DNA from: Bacteroidia bacterium
Lineage (GTDB): Bacteria; Bacteroidota; Bacteroidia; Chitinophagales; JAUHXS01
DNA length: 64,000 bases
Assembly (NCBI GenBank): GCA_030426955.1
Contig: JAUHXS010000001.1
Location: 561,339-625,338 of the forward strand
Direction of reading: 5' to 3'
The notes under the pieces were generated by a model that was given only the letters and a program-made list of their open reading frames with translations, made no database searches and had not been told where the DNA came from. Positions 1-9,356 of this stretch are shown here, piece by piece (the first letter of the stretch is position 1; every line of letters starts with the position of its first letter). The translations under genes and the position numbers were made by a program.

Positions 1-1
1 G

Positions 2-1969
2 ATGAGAGAACTTATTATTGGAGGCTCTCCTACCGCTGATAGCTTAGTCGAGGTACTTTGGACTCCCATAAATGATCAGAATAGATTATTAAATAGATCT
101 ACTCACAACCCTACATTTAATGCTACGGTAGATACTTTTTGGTTTTTGGGAATTCCATTTTTTATTCCAATTCCAGATACGATATTTTATGAAGTTCAAG
201 AACAAAAGTGTTTTGGTTCTGACACCATGATGATTGCGGTTTTACAACAAGATCCTGAAATAAATGGCCTACGAGATAATTACTGTCCAATAAGCGATAT
301 AGATACGGCTCATCTTAGTCCTTTTGGAGGAACACTTTCTGGAATGGGCTTAATGGATAGCATATTTGATCCAGCCAGTATACCTGTTGGCGGTCCGTAT
401 TATATTGAATATGCCATAACTGATACCGCCAGCTTTGACTCCGTCTGTATCACTATTGATACATTTATAATCAACATCATAGCTCTGGATACTCCTGAGA
501 TATTGGGGCTTGATTCCGCCTACTGTGCAAATGCTCCAATAGACAACCTAACATTGAACCCTGCAGGAGGGTCATTATCTGGCCCAGGAATTAATGGCAA
601 TTCCTTTAATCCTCAAACTGCAAATATTGGACTTGATACCATTTCCTACATTTATATAAATAATTTATCTGGATGCACCTCATTCGATACCGTTCAAACC
701 ATCGTGATAGACATTCCAACAGGAAACATAGTCGTTGATTCTTTTACTTGCTCTGATAGTGCCAATATAGTATTTATAGGAGATACTGGAGCAATTGTGA
801 CCTATAATTGGAATTTCGATTTTGGTTCATCTACAATTTCAGGATCAGAAGAAGGTCCCTATTGGATAAAATGGACTCCTAGAGGTATTAGAAACATACA
901 ATTAAATGCATCCGATACTAATAATTGTAGTATATCAATATCTAAACCAATAAATGTAGTAGCACTTATTGGCAATACAATATCTGGCTTAGACTCAACA
1001 TATTGTGCTAATGGATTGGGAGACTCATTAATACTAGACCCAACTGGCGGAATAATAATAGGTGCTGGAATAGATAGTATATTCTTCAATCCAAGCCTCG
1101 CTAATATTGGAGAAAATGTCATTGTTTATCATTACACAGATAGCTCTACTAATTGTTCTTCTAGCGACACATTAAACACCTTTGTCTTCAATACTCCATC
1201 AGGTAATATCATTCTAGATTCCTTTACTTGCACAGACGAGTCTATCATCAGTTTTACAGGAGACACCAACTCCATCATTCAATACAATTGGAATTTTGAT
1301 ACGACCTCAAGCATTATCTCTGGCTCAAACCAAGGAGCATATATCATCCAATGGGGCTTGCGAGGAGAAAAGAAAATTCAACTTTTAATTACAGATTCTA
1401 ATAATTGCTCTATTTTAATATCAGATACTATTGATGTAGTAAATTTAATTGCCAATGCAACTACTATTGATTCATCTATTATTATTTCTGAGAATACGAC
1501 ACTCCATGTTTCTGCAATGCCAGAAGAAGATATTTATACTTATCAATGGGAGCCATCACAATCATTAGATTGTACAAATTGTAGTACTACAATTGCAAAT
1601 CCTACAGATAGTACAATGTATATCGTTAAAGTAACACATGATCAACATGGTTGTATTGTATATGATACTTTGCTAATTGCTGTTGACAACAGAGTCATTT
1701 TTGAAATCCCATCTGCGTTTACACCTAATGGCGACAATGAAAACGACGAATTTTTGATCATTGGACAAGGTCTAATTGATGACATTCAATTTAAGGTTTT
1801 AAATAGATGGGGTGATATTGTATTTGAAACAAATTCTTTAGAAAAAGGATGGGACGGCACTTTTCAAGGAAAGCAACAGCCCATAGGTAGTTACAACTAT
1901 ATTATCTCCGTAACTGATTATCTGGGAATGGCGTATGAAAAAGCTGGACAGTTTACCTTGATTAGGTAA
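2..1969 (+). CDS. T9SS type B cargo protein, repeat-rich, 5' truncated
   Basis: This is the C-terminal part of a large secreted protein. No signal peptide is visible and only one base precedes the first ATG, so the gene almost certainly starts outside the window. Two near-identical units of about 165 residues follow each other (roughly 165-330 and 330-485), each with a 'GLDS.YCAN' opening and a PKD-like 'YNWNFD' section, preceded by a half unit. An Ig-like or PKD-like segment follows. The last 85 residues are a T9SS type B sorting domain (FTPNGDNENDEF, NRWGDIVFE, WDG). It is expected to be exported by T9SS and attached to the surface or released. The ligand is unknown. Confidence 0.85.
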   Translation: MRELIIGGSPTADSLVEVLWTPINDQNRLLNRSTHNPTFNATVDTFWFLGIPFFIPIPDTIFYEVQEQKCFGSDTMMIAVLQQDPEINGLRDNYCPISDIDTAHLSPFGGTLSGMGLMDSIFDPASIPVGGPYYIEYAITDTASFDSVCITIDTFIINIIALDTPEILGLDSAYCANAPIDNLTLNPAGGSLSGPGINGNSFNPQTANIGLDTISYIYINNLSGCTSFDTVQTIVIDIPTGNIVVDSFTCSDSANIVFIGDTGAIVTYNWNFDFGSSTISGSEEGPYWIKWTPRGIRNIQLNASDTNNCSISISKPINVVALIGNTISGLDSTYCANGLGDSLILDPTGGIIIGAGIDSIFFNPSLANIGENVIVYHYTDSSTNCSSSDTLNTFVFNTPSGNIILDSFTCTDESIISFTGDTNSIIQYNWNFDTTSSIISGSNQGAYIIQWGLRGEKKIQLLITDSNNCSILISDTIDVVNLIANATTIDSSIIISENTTLHVSAMPEEDIYTYQWEPSQSLDCTNCSTTIANPTDSTMYIVKVTHDQHGCIVYDTLLIAVDNRVIFEIPSAFTPNGDNENDEFLIIGQGLIDDIQFKVLNRWGDIVFETNSLEKGWDGTFQGKQQPIGSYNYIISVTDYLGMAYEKAGQFTLIR

Positions 1970-2000
1970 GTCTGTACATTGAGTTTTCAACTAACTCTCC

Positions 2001-3827
2001 CTACTTGAATTTAATGATCTTTCCCATTTTCTCCTTTTCGAAGAAATCCGTTTGTACATGAATAATGTATGCCCCTGGGGGTATGCTTTCACTTTCAATC
2101 TTAATACTTTGATCAGAATAATGCTCTTTATGCAGGAATTGCTGCCCTAACAAATTATACATATAAACATCAACAACACTTGTTCCCAAAGGCAACACAA
2201 TATACAAATCACCTGTTCCAGCCATAAATTGTGAGGTATTACTTATAATAATTTTTGACCTTGTAGGCTCTGGAGGTATGGTAGTATCTGGTATATCCTT
2301 TTCACAATCTAATGTATCATAAGAATCTAATAAACCTTTAGCACAAAACTTTTGATGCAAAACCTCGCTATTTCTCCCACCGTTCAGCATACTGTCTGCT
2401 TGTATAACCAATTGTGCTGCTTCATCCATGTTTAAGTTGACAGACTGGCTATATAAATATTGAAATACAATGCTATCTGTTGTCTCTCTTCCCAAAGCGT
2501 CCCAAATGCTCATTAAGGCAGATGCCCATATTTGACCATTGAGATGTATGTTTCCTGTCAAATCATCAGGATAGTGTTGACTTGTATTGGCACTTCTTCC
2601 TGAAAAAAACTCATTGTGTCCATCCCAATTAAAAACTTTATCCCAATCATATTCGCTAATACTTCTAGAATACGAAGCAGCAAAATAATCGCACACTCCT
2701 TCGTCCATAGCTCTTCTCTCATTTCCTGAATTAGTGTTAGGCGCAGCACTAAATGATAGTGCGTGACCGAATTCATGAACAATCACATCTGCATCCTCTC
2801 CATCATCAACTCCACCCTCTCCAAATCTTAGCTGAAACGTTTGATTGCCTGTTCCTACAGGCGTAAAAGAAGATTGATCTGCTCCGCTAAATCCGTGTGG
2901 ATCAACTATTAGGTTATACTGAGAAGTGTCTATCAAGTTGCTAAATCCCAGAGAATAAACATATTTTTGATACGCTGTAATATGGTAGAATACGTTTACA
3001 TCTTCAAAGCCATCTTGCGATCTGGTATAAACAAAGTTGCCATCTAAACTTTTCACAACAGGAACTGTCGGCGCATCAAAATCTACTAATTTTAGAAAGT
3101 CATTTTCTAAGTAAAACGTATCGTCGTCAAAATATAAATCTAATGTAACATTAACTCTTTCTGCATTTAATATAGTATTGTCTGCGTCATCATTATCAAC
3201 AAAGCTTCCCCCATACTCTGTTTGAGCACTCGTAATAGGATCGGGAAAGAAAACAAAACCATTGCCAGTTGTATCATTAATAAAATATTCTCTGGATTCC
3301 TCGTGTAATATAACTCCATGCTCATTGATCAAAACATCAACATAAATATGCTTTTTATTCGACCGAATGCTAAACAATATACCTTCCTCTAATGTATTTT
3401 TTATCAGATCATTATACCAGTGCCTTTCCTGATTCGTTATATTGTTTTCAGAAATACCATAATGATCTAAAACAGTGACTAGCGCAAACCTAGCATCAAC
3501 ATCTTGACTTGTTTTAATTATCTTTAATGAGTTAACATCAATTGATTCATCTAAAAAGGACCAAACTTTGCCAGTCTTTCCCATATTTACTTTAATCAAT
3601 TTATTAAAAATGGGTATTCCCTCAAACGTTTGAATATAAGTATAGTGATATCCGCCTGGACTTTCAATTGCGTGTGTTTCAATAAGACTGACGCCATCTA
3701 GCCTTTTTTGAATAGCATTAACTGCTATAGCTCGATGTGCATCAAGAGCATTACTTGGCTTATTTGCAATTATCTGATTACAAAAAAAACTAAAAGCCAG
3801 TAAAAAACACGTCGTAATTGACTTCAT
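2001..3827 (-). CDS. Secreted zinc metalloprotease (M36/M4-like) with T9SS type A domain
   Basis: An N-terminal signal peptide is followed by an FTP-type propeptide (about residues 30-160, with 'QTFEGIPIFNKLIKV') and a catalytic domain with the zinc motif HEFGH at residues 351-355. A downstream Glu in 'AMDEGVCDYFAASYS' is the likely third ligand, as in fungalysin-type enzymes. The end carries a short T9SS type A sorting domain (YNLLGQQ, PPGAYIIHV, KIIKFK). At 608 residues it fits a prepro-metalloprotease. It probably degrades proteins outside the cell and matures by removal of the propeptide. It converges with the preceding surface-protein gene. The exact MEROPS family (M36 or a relative) is an inference. 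Confidence 0.85.
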   Translation of the reverse strand: MKSITTCFLLAFSFFCNQIIANKPSNALDAHRAIAVNAIQKRLDGVSLIETHAIESPGGYHYTYIQTFEGIPIFNKLIKVNMGKTGKVWSFLDESIDVNSLKIIKTSQDVDARFALVTVLDHYGISENNITNQERHWYNDLIKNTLEEGILFSIRSNKKHIYVDVLINEHGVILHEESREYFINDTTGNGFVFFPDPITSAQTEYGGSFVDNDDADNTILNAERVNVTLDLYFDDDTFYLENDFLKLVDFDAPTVPVVKSLDGNFVYTRSQDGFEDVNVFYHITAYQKYVYSLGFSNLIDTSQYNLIVDPHGFSGADQSSFTPVGTGNQTFQLRFGEGGVDDGEDADVIVHEFGHALSFSAAPNTNSGNERRAMDEGVCDYFAASYSRSISEYDWDKVFNWDGHNEFFSGRSANTSQHYPDDLTGNIHLNGQIWASALMSIWDALGRETTDSIVFQYLYSQSVNLNMDEAAQLVIQADSMLNGGRNSEVLHQKFCAKGLLDSYDTLDCEKDIPDTTIPPEPTRSKIIISNTSQFMAGTGDLYIVLPLGTSVVDVYMYNLLGQQFLHKEHYSDQSIKIESESIPPGAYIIHVQTDFFEKEKMGKIIKFK

Positions 3828-3860
3828 CCTATCTAATATACGAATAAAGTAAAGGTATTA

Positions 3861-4724
3861 TTATAAAATCGTCAATAGCAGTATTGATAACAGGGCCAAT
3901 GCTATTCCTAACAAATTTAGCGTCGATAAGGTTTCTTTAAAAAATAGTTTGGCACCAAGTGCAGACATTACAACGATTCCAATGTTGTTGACTGGAAAAA
4001 TAACTGAGCTATCAAACTGCTCTAGTGTTTTAATTAAGAAATAAATGGAACCATAATTCGGAATTCCGAGCATTACGCCCCATATAATGTCATCCCTCTC
4101 AATACTATATTTTTTGCTCTTAATATATTTTACAATTAAGGCCATAGCTCCAAAAAATCCTGCCACGCCAAATAATAACACCAAAAAATGATTATACGCA
4201 ATAGATGTTGATATATAATTGGCTTGAGCATATTTTATCGAGGTGTCAATGATACCACTTCCTAAAAAAACGATCATTGGCAATGAATACTCTTCAAGCT
4301 TAAGCTTTCCCGATACTTTATCTTTTTTCATAACCAACACTAAAGCTAAAAGCGCTATTACAATTCCTAACATCTTGATTAATGTAAATGCCTCTCCCCA
4401 GAATACAAATGCAATCCCTACTGGTATTATTAAAGAAAGCTTATTGGCAATGGCAGTTACAGCGACACCTGCCTTATCAGCTGACTGACTCATCACAAAG
4501 AATATTAAAATGAATAAACAGCCTAAAAAGACCGCCAACTCAAAATAATTTTGACTTACAGATTGTGTAATCCAAGCAACGTCGCCTAGTAGGCATAAAC
4601 CCAAGATAGCACAGACCAAATAATTGATTACAATGATGTTAAATCCGTTCTTTTGCGCCCCAACCTTTTTTAAAATCAATAGAATTGTGGAGGAACATAA
4701 TATGCTAAGTGCTAACCAAATCAT
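3861..4724 (-). CDS. EamA/DMT-family membrane transporter
   Basis: The protein is 287 residues, almost entirely hydrophobic, with about ten predicted membrane segments arranged as two halves, as in drug/metabolite transporters. The first half includes 'GVAVTAIANKLSLIIPVGIAFVFWGE' type features and the second ends in 'IGIVVMSALGAKLFFKETLSTLNLLGIALALLSI', both typical of EamA repeats. Its start overlaps the ribD stop by four bases (ATGA), so the two are probably co-translated. The substrate cannot be read from sequence. A role in riboflavin-related export is only a guess from the neighbourhood. Confidence 0.8.
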   Translation of the reverse strand: MIWLALSILCSSTILLILKKVGAQKNGFNIIVINYLVCAILGLCLLGDVAWITQSVSQNYFELAVFLGCLFILIFFVMSQSADKAGVAVTAIANKLSLIIPVGIAFVFWGEAFTLIKMLGIVIALLALVLVMKKDKVSGKLKLEEYSLPMIVFLGSGIIDTSIKYAQANYISTSIAYNHFLVLLFGVAGFFGAMALIVKYIKSKKYSIERDDIIWGVMLGIPNYGSIYFLIKTLEQFDSSVIFPVNNIGIVVMSALGAKLFFKETLSTLNLLGIALALLSILLLTIL

Positions 4725-5755
4725 GGTTTGGGTTTTAAGAACTGAATTATATCATCACCTACTTTAATTTCTTCAAGTAAGGAGCTATTAGATAGCTCAG
4801 GAGATTTCACCCCTTGACCAAGTTGTTTAGTACTTTTTATTATTCTGGCTTCATCCCAAAGATTTTGCTGAAGAAAAGCATTAAGCAATACAGCACCACC
4901 CTCAACAATTAAAGAGGAAATCTGCTTTTGAGCTAAATCCGATAGTATGTTACTGATAAGATTGTCATCAAATTTCAACTTACTATATTCTAAGTTTTCT
5001 TCTGACGCTTTGTCTTGTTCAGTGTAAACAATAGTCCTTACTGTATTGTCAAACAAATGAAGACTCTCAGGCAACCTTAAACTTTTATCCAAAACTACTC
5101 GTACAGGATCTTTGCCTGTCCATTCTCTTACATTAAGTCTAGGATTATCTAGAGCCGCGGTATTAGTTGCCACCATTATGGCTGATTCTTCACTTCTCCA
5201 TTTGTGACTCAGTTGGTTACTTTGATGATTGCTTATCCAAACTTTTTCTTCTTGCTTTCCAATAAATCCATCTTGAGTTTGTGCCCATTTTAAGATGACA
5301 TAAGGTCTACCTTGTTCCATAAAAGTAAAAAAGCGCCGATTTAGCCATCTTCCTTCACCTTGCAAAATGCCTTCAATAACTTCTATACCTTCATCTAATA
5401 ACTTTTGAATGCCTTTCCCCGCAACCTGCGGATTAGGGTCTCTATTGGAAATAACTACCCTTTTAATACCATTTTTGAGAATTAGATCTACGCATGGAGG
5501 TGTCTTGCCTGTGTGACAACAAGGTTCTAGGTTAACATATAAAGTTGATTCAGTAATTAACCTTTGGTTTTCTTTACCAACGCTTTCTATCGCATTGACT
5601 TCTGCATGTTTGCCACCAAATACTTCATGATAGCCCTCTCCTATGATTTGATTGTCATGAACCAAAACAGCACCAACCAATGGATTAGACTCAACCTTTC
5701 CTAGCCCAAGTGAGGCGAGCTCAAAACATCTACGCATATATAGATCATGATTCAT
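4721..5755 (-). CDS. ribD: Bifunctional riboflavin biosynthesis protein RibD
   Basis: RibD deaminates the pyrimidine intermediate made from GTP and then reduces its ribosyl group with NADPH, the second and third steps of riboflavin synthesis. The N-terminal deaminase has the zinc site HAE (H50, E52) and PCCHTGKTPPC (C79 and C88). The C-terminal reductase starts near residue 150 with 'RPYVILKWAQTQDG' and contains 'SLIVEGGAVLLNAF'. The length of 344 residues is normal. It is divergent from prmC with only 21 bases between start codons, so a TATCTTTA box at 5781-5788 (minus strand) that could serve it lies inside prmC. It overlaps the following transporter gene by four bases. Confidence 0.95.
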   Translation of the reverse strand: MNHDLYMRRCFELASLGLGKVESNPLVGAVLVHDNQIIGEGYHEVFGGKHAEVNAIESVGKENQRLITESTLYVNLEPCCHTGKTPPCVDLILKNGIKRVVISNRDPNPQVAGKGIQKLLDEGIEVIEGILQGEGRWLNRRFFTFMEQGRPYVILKWAQTQDGFIGKQEEKVWISNHQSNQLSHKWRSEESAIMVATNTAALDNPRLNVREWTGKDPVRVVLDKSLRLPESLHLFDNTVRTIVYTEQDKASEENLEYSKLKFDDNLISNILSDLAQKQISSLIVEGGAVLLNAFLQQNLWDEARIIKSTKQLGQGVKSPELSNSSLLEEIKVGDDIIQFLKPKP

Positions 5756-5776
5756 GATTCTTTGTAAATTAGAGAC

Positions 5777-6625
5777 TTGGTAAAGATAGCAGACTTACTT
5801 CACAATTATCATTCTGAACTTCAAAAGCTTTATAACCAACAGGAGGTGAAACAGATTAGCTCCATGGTTTTTGAAAAAGTGCTGGGATTCAGCAAAGTAG
5901 ACCTTGTTTTAAATACCAATGAGGTTGTAAACAATTCAAATGAAGAAAAGCTAAACGGTTTTCTAGAAAGATTAAAAAAACACGAGCCCGTTCAATATGT
6001 TTTAGAAGAAGCCTGGTTTTATGATCTACCTTTTTATGTCAATCAGCATGTTTTAATTCCACGACCTGAAACGGAAGAGCTTGTTCAGCTGATTGCAAAA
6101 GAGAGCAAAGATCAGAAAGTTTCTATTCTGGATATTGGCACAGGAAGCGGGTGCATTGCTCTGTCCTTAAAAAAGACACTACCTCAGAGCACAGTTTCAG
6201 CAATGGATGTCAGCCAAGAAGCTTTGAAAGTAGCTCAAAAAAACGCTGATAGGCTTAATATAGATATTGAATTTGCCAAAGGCGATATATTGTCAGACCA
6301 CGTCTTAGACAATATGAAATTTGACATCATCGTAAGTAATCCACCCTACATTTCAAAAAATGAAATGAATGAAATGGCCAGTAATGTGCTAGATCATGAA
6401 CCACATTTGGCACTTTTCGTGGAAGATGAGAACCCTTTATTATTTTATGAACGTATTACCGAATTTGCAACAAAAAATCTAAACCCCAATGGCAGACTTT
6501 ACTTTGAGATAAATGAAGCTTATGGTGGTAAGGTCTTAGAAGTATTACAGCAAAATGGATTTAAACATATTGAATTAGTTAAAGATATGAATGGGAAGGA
6601 GAGAATTGTAAAAGGATATCGATAA
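5777..6625 (+). CDS. prmC: Release factor glutamine N5-methyltransferase PrmC
   Basis: PrmC methylates the glutamine of the GGQ motif in peptide release factors. A helical N-terminal domain is followed by a Rossmann methyltransferase with the SAM loop DIGTGSGCIAL from residue 119 and the catalytic NPPY motif at residues 188-191. The length of 282 residues is usual. The start is a TTG: an in-frame TAA lies 12 bases upstream and no in-frame ATG occurs before residue 31, which would cut the N-terminal domain. It is divergent from ribD. Confidence 0.95.
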   Translation: MVKIADLLHNYHSELQKLYNQQEVKQISSMVFEKVLGFSKVDLVLNTNEVVNNSNEEKLNGFLERLKKHEPVQYVLEEAWFYDLPFYVNQHVLIPRPETEELVQLIAKESKDQKVSILDIGTGSGCIALSLKKTLPQSTVSAMDVSQEALKVAQKNADRLNIDIEFAKGDILSDHVLDNMKFDIIVSNPPYISKNEMNEMASNVLDHEPHLALFVEDENPLLFYERITEFATKNLNPNGRLYFEINEAYGGKVLEVLQQNGFKHIELVKDMNGKERIVKGYR

Positions 6626-6707
6626 TGCTTAATTTGCTAGTGAAGAAAAACAAATCGTAAAACTACGTTTACACGGTGAAGCGTTGGCGGTAATTAGAAA
6701 ATAACAA

Positions 6708-8207
6708 ATGCAAAACATAATTTTTGGAATTATTACAATTGTAATTTGCTCCATATTTTATTTCTTTTCATGGAAATACTATAAAAAGGATAATTACAAT
6801 ATTTCAATACTATTCATAGTTCTGTGTGGCTTAATATTCTTCCTCTTTACTGCATCAGATTTTTTTCTTCATGTTTGGGATGAACGGTATCATGCTCTTG
6901 TCGCGAAAAATCTTATTAGTCATCCTTTAACACCCACACTTTACAACAACCCAATTCTACCATATGACTTTAAAAATTGGGGCGGTAATCATATTTGGGT
7001 ACATAAACAACCTCTTTCCTTATGGCTTATAGCCGGAAGTTTGAAAATATTTGGGGTTAATGAAATTGCATTGAGGTTACCTTCAATCATAATGTCCTCA
7101 ATAGCTATATTCTTAACATTTAAAATTGGACGTTATTTTTTTAATGAAAAGGTTGGGATATTTGCTGCTTTTTTATTTTCAGTTAATGGTCTTATAATAG
7201 AATTAACAGCAGGTAGGGTCGCAACAGATCACATTGATATAACATTTATGTTTTTTATTCTATTATCAATTTTTCTGGTTACGCAATTTATTAAACGAAA
7301 ATCTATATTTTTTACAATCCTAATTGGTTTGAGTGTTGGAGCAGCTGTATTAACAAAGTGGCTAACAGGACTAATTGTTCTACCTATTTGGTTTTTTATA
7401 GTATGGGATAGCAAATCTTTCGATGCTAGAGCAATAATTGTACATTTTGCTTTGCTTTTTTTCACAATTGCACTAGTAGCTCTTCCATGGCAACTGTATA
7501 TATTTAAAGAATTTCCGGTAGAAGCGGCTTATGAATCAAACTTTAACCTACGGCATTTTACCGAAGTAATCGAAGAGAGATCGGGTTCTATCTTTTACTT
7601 CATTAATAAAATTAGAATCAATTATGGAGAGTTGGTTTACTTACCCTTATTATGGTTTATTTGGACAATCTTAAAAAGCCTTAATGATTATAAAAAACTA
7701 GCGCTTTGTGTCTGGTTTTTTATACCCTTGATTATTTTTTCAATTGCTAAGACAAAAATGCAAGGATATCTTCTCTTTACCGCACCAGCATTGTTTGTTA
7801 TTACCTCAGCATTCTTTTTTAAGTTACTAGATTATAGAACTTTAAATAAACCCAGATGGCTCTTCAGTTTAATATTATTTCTAATTATTGTCTTACCTAT
7901 TAGGTACGGTATAGAAAGAATGAAACCCTTTCAAGATAGAAACCGAAATCCAAAATGGGTATTAGAACTTAAAGAATTAAATGAAGAGAATATTAAAAAT
8001 GGAATTTTATTTAACTATGAAAATCCTATTGAAGCTATGTTTTACACAGACCTTATTGTCTATTCATCATTACCTTCTAAAGATAAAATAGCAGAATTAA
8101 TAAATGAAGGATATCAAATTATCATTAACGATAATGGTAATCTAAATGGTTTGGAAAGGTTAAACGGTATTAAAGTAATAAAATTAACTACCGCCAATAA
8201 TGGCTAA
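6708..8207 (+). CDS. GT39/ArnT-like membrane glycosyltransferase
   Basis: The 499-residue protein has a string of 10-12 hydrophobic segments and a short C-terminal soluble tail. An acidic DE pair in 'VWDERYHALVAKNL' (about residue 60) sits in the first large extracytoplasmic loop, the place of the catalytic acid in PMT/ArnT-type GT-C enzymes. 'HKQPLSLWLIAGSLKIFGVNEIALRLPS' is also typical of the family. Such enzymes move a sugar or amino-sugar from a polyprenyl phosphate donor to lipid A or protein on the outer face of the inner membrane. Donor and acceptor are unknown. Imperfect 13-base inverted repeats flank the gene (6684-6696 and 8185-8197). Confidence 0.85.
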   Translation: MQNIIFGIITIVICSIFYFFSWKYYKKDNYNISILFIVLCGLIFFLFTASDFFLHVWDERYHALVAKNLISHPLTPTLYNNPILPYDFKNWGGNHIWVHKQPLSLWLIAGSLKIFGVNEIALRLPSIIMSSIAIFLTFKIGRYFFNEKVGIFAAFLFSVNGLIIELTAGRVATDHIDITFMFFILLSIFLVTQFIKRKSIFFTILIGLSVGAAVLTKWLTGLIVLPIWFFIVWDSKSFDARAIIVHFALLFFTIALVALPWQLYIFKEFPVEAAYESNFNLRHFTEVIEERSGSIFYFINKIRINYGELVYLPLLWFIWTILKSLNDYKKLALCVWFFIPLIIFSIAKTKMQGYLLFTAPALFVITSAFFFKLLDYRTLNKPRWLFSLILFLIIVLPIRYGIERMKPFQDRNRNPKWVLELKELNEENIKNGILFNYENPIEAMFYTDLIVYSSLPSKDKIAELINEGYQIIINDNGNLNGLERLNGIKVIKLTTANNG

Positions 8208-8314
8208 AAAATCATAGTCGCCCTACGAGACAGCAACGCTTTTAACTGGAACATTGAAACACATTCGGCAAAGCCTATTTTTCTTAATCTGTGTTATCTT
8301 TTCATAATAAAGCA

Positions 8315-8344
8315 TATCTTTGATAGTATCAAATGATACTATCA
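8315..8344 (+). promoter_or_regulatory. Promoter and palindromic operator of the fic gene
   Basis: A TATCTTTG box (8315-8322) matches the Bacteroidota -7 consensus TAnnTTTG. It overlaps a perfect inverted repeat: TGATAGTATCA at 8321-8331, two bases AA, then its exact reverse complement at 8334-8344. The last base of the palindrome is the A of the fic ATG. A dimeric regulator bound here would cover the -7 box, the expected transcription start and the start codon. That the Fic protein itself binds it, through its C-terminal winged helix, is an inference. Confidence 0.7.
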
Positions 8345-9306
8345 TGAAGCCGCCATACGAAATCACGCCTATCATTTTAAACCTAATCAGCTCTATTTCC
8401 GAAAAAGTTGGAGAAATCAATGCGACACATCTTATTAAACCTCAAACAGAATTAAGAAAGAAGAATAAAATTAGAACCATTCAATCTTCTCTTGAGATAG
8501 AAGGCAACACCCTAACAGTTGAGCAAATTACAGCATTACTGAACAACAAAAGAGTGATTGCTCCAGCAAAAGACATTTTAGAAGTTGAAAATGCAATCAT
8601 AGTATATGATAACATTAGAATCCTAAAAACTAACTCGGTAAAAGACTTTAAGCAGGCGCATAAGACTTTAATGAAAGGGTTAATTGAAAATCCTGGCAAT
8701 TTTAGATCAACTGAAGTAGGTGTTGTAAAAGGATCGAAAGTTCAACACTTAGCACCTTCTGGCAGCATGGTTAATGGGTTAATGAATGATCTATTTAGCT
8801 ATCTAAAAAATACTAAAGAACTACATTTAATAAAGAGTTGTGTATTTCATTATGAACTTGAGTTCATCCATCCGTTCATTGACGGAAACGGAAGAATGGG
8901 ACGTTTATGGCAAACAGCCATCCTAATGCAATACAACCCAATCTTTGAATTTATTCCGATAGAATCTATCATAAAAGAAAGACAAGATCAATATTACCAA
9001 TCATTAGGTCATTCAGATAAAACAGGACAAGCAACACCTTTCATCGAATTCATGCTAGATGTAATCTCTGATGCATTGTCAGAAGTTCTTTTAAAACAAC
9101 GACCCAATTTAACAGCTAAAGATAGACTCGCTATCTTCAAAGACGAAATAGGCACAAATGAATTCTCTCGAAAGGAATACATGAACCATTACAAAGAAAT
9201 TTCTTCAGCTACTGCAAGTAGAGATTTATCCTTAGGGGTAAACGAAAAAACACTTTCAAAAATCGGAGATAAACGATTGACTAGATACAAATATAATGAC
9301 GCCTAA
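8344..9306 (+). CDS. Fic family protein (AMP-transferase type) with C-terminal winged helix
   Basis: Fic proteins usually transfer AMP to hydroxyl side chains of target proteins. The catalytic FIC motif HPFIDGNGRMGR starts at residue 176, with all conserved residues intact (H176, D/G/N/R). An N-terminal inhibitory helix motif of the (S/T)xxxE(G/N) type is visible in 'SSLEIEGNTL', which marks a class II, self-inhibited Fic. The last 60 residues look like a winged helix-turn-helix (FSRKEYMNHYKEISSATASRDLS), as in Fic proteins of the SoFic type. The ATG at 8344 is chosen over a TTG at 8320 because the latter would put the whole palindromic operator in the coding region. No antitoxin partner gene is adjacent. 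Confidence 0.9.
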   Translation: MKPPYEITPIILNLISSISEKVGEINATHLIKPQTELRKKNKIRTIQSSLEIEGNTLTVEQITALLNNKRVIAPAKDILEVENAIIVYDNIRILKTNSVKDFKQAHKTLMKGLIENPGNFRSTEVGVVKGSKVQHLAPSGSMVNGLMNDLFSYLKNTKELHLIKSCVFHYELEFIHPFIDGNGRMGRLWQTAILMQYNPIFEFIPIESIIKERQDQYYQSLGHSDKTGQATPFIEFMLDVISDALSEVLLKQRPNLTAKDRLAIFKDEIGTNEFSRKEYMNHYKEISSATASRDLSLGVNEKTLSKIGDKRLTRYKYNDA

Positions 9307-9356
9307 TCCTAAAAGATGGACAGTAGACTTCTCTTTGAGCCCTTCTTTGAATAAAG

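Noticed and set aside
6626-6707. A short frame after prmC encoding a plausible tail (EEKQIVKLRLHGEALAVIRK)
   Set aside because: A stop codon lies directly upstream and no matching gene body is present. It may be a gene relic, but 23 codons are too few to claim one.
8223-8420. A 65-codon minus-strand frame overlapping the fic promoter, which could look like an antitoxin for Fic
   Set aside because: It covers the fic promoter, palindrome and first codons, has no start signal and its product is unlike known Fic antitoxins. It is a shadow of the palindrome-rich region.
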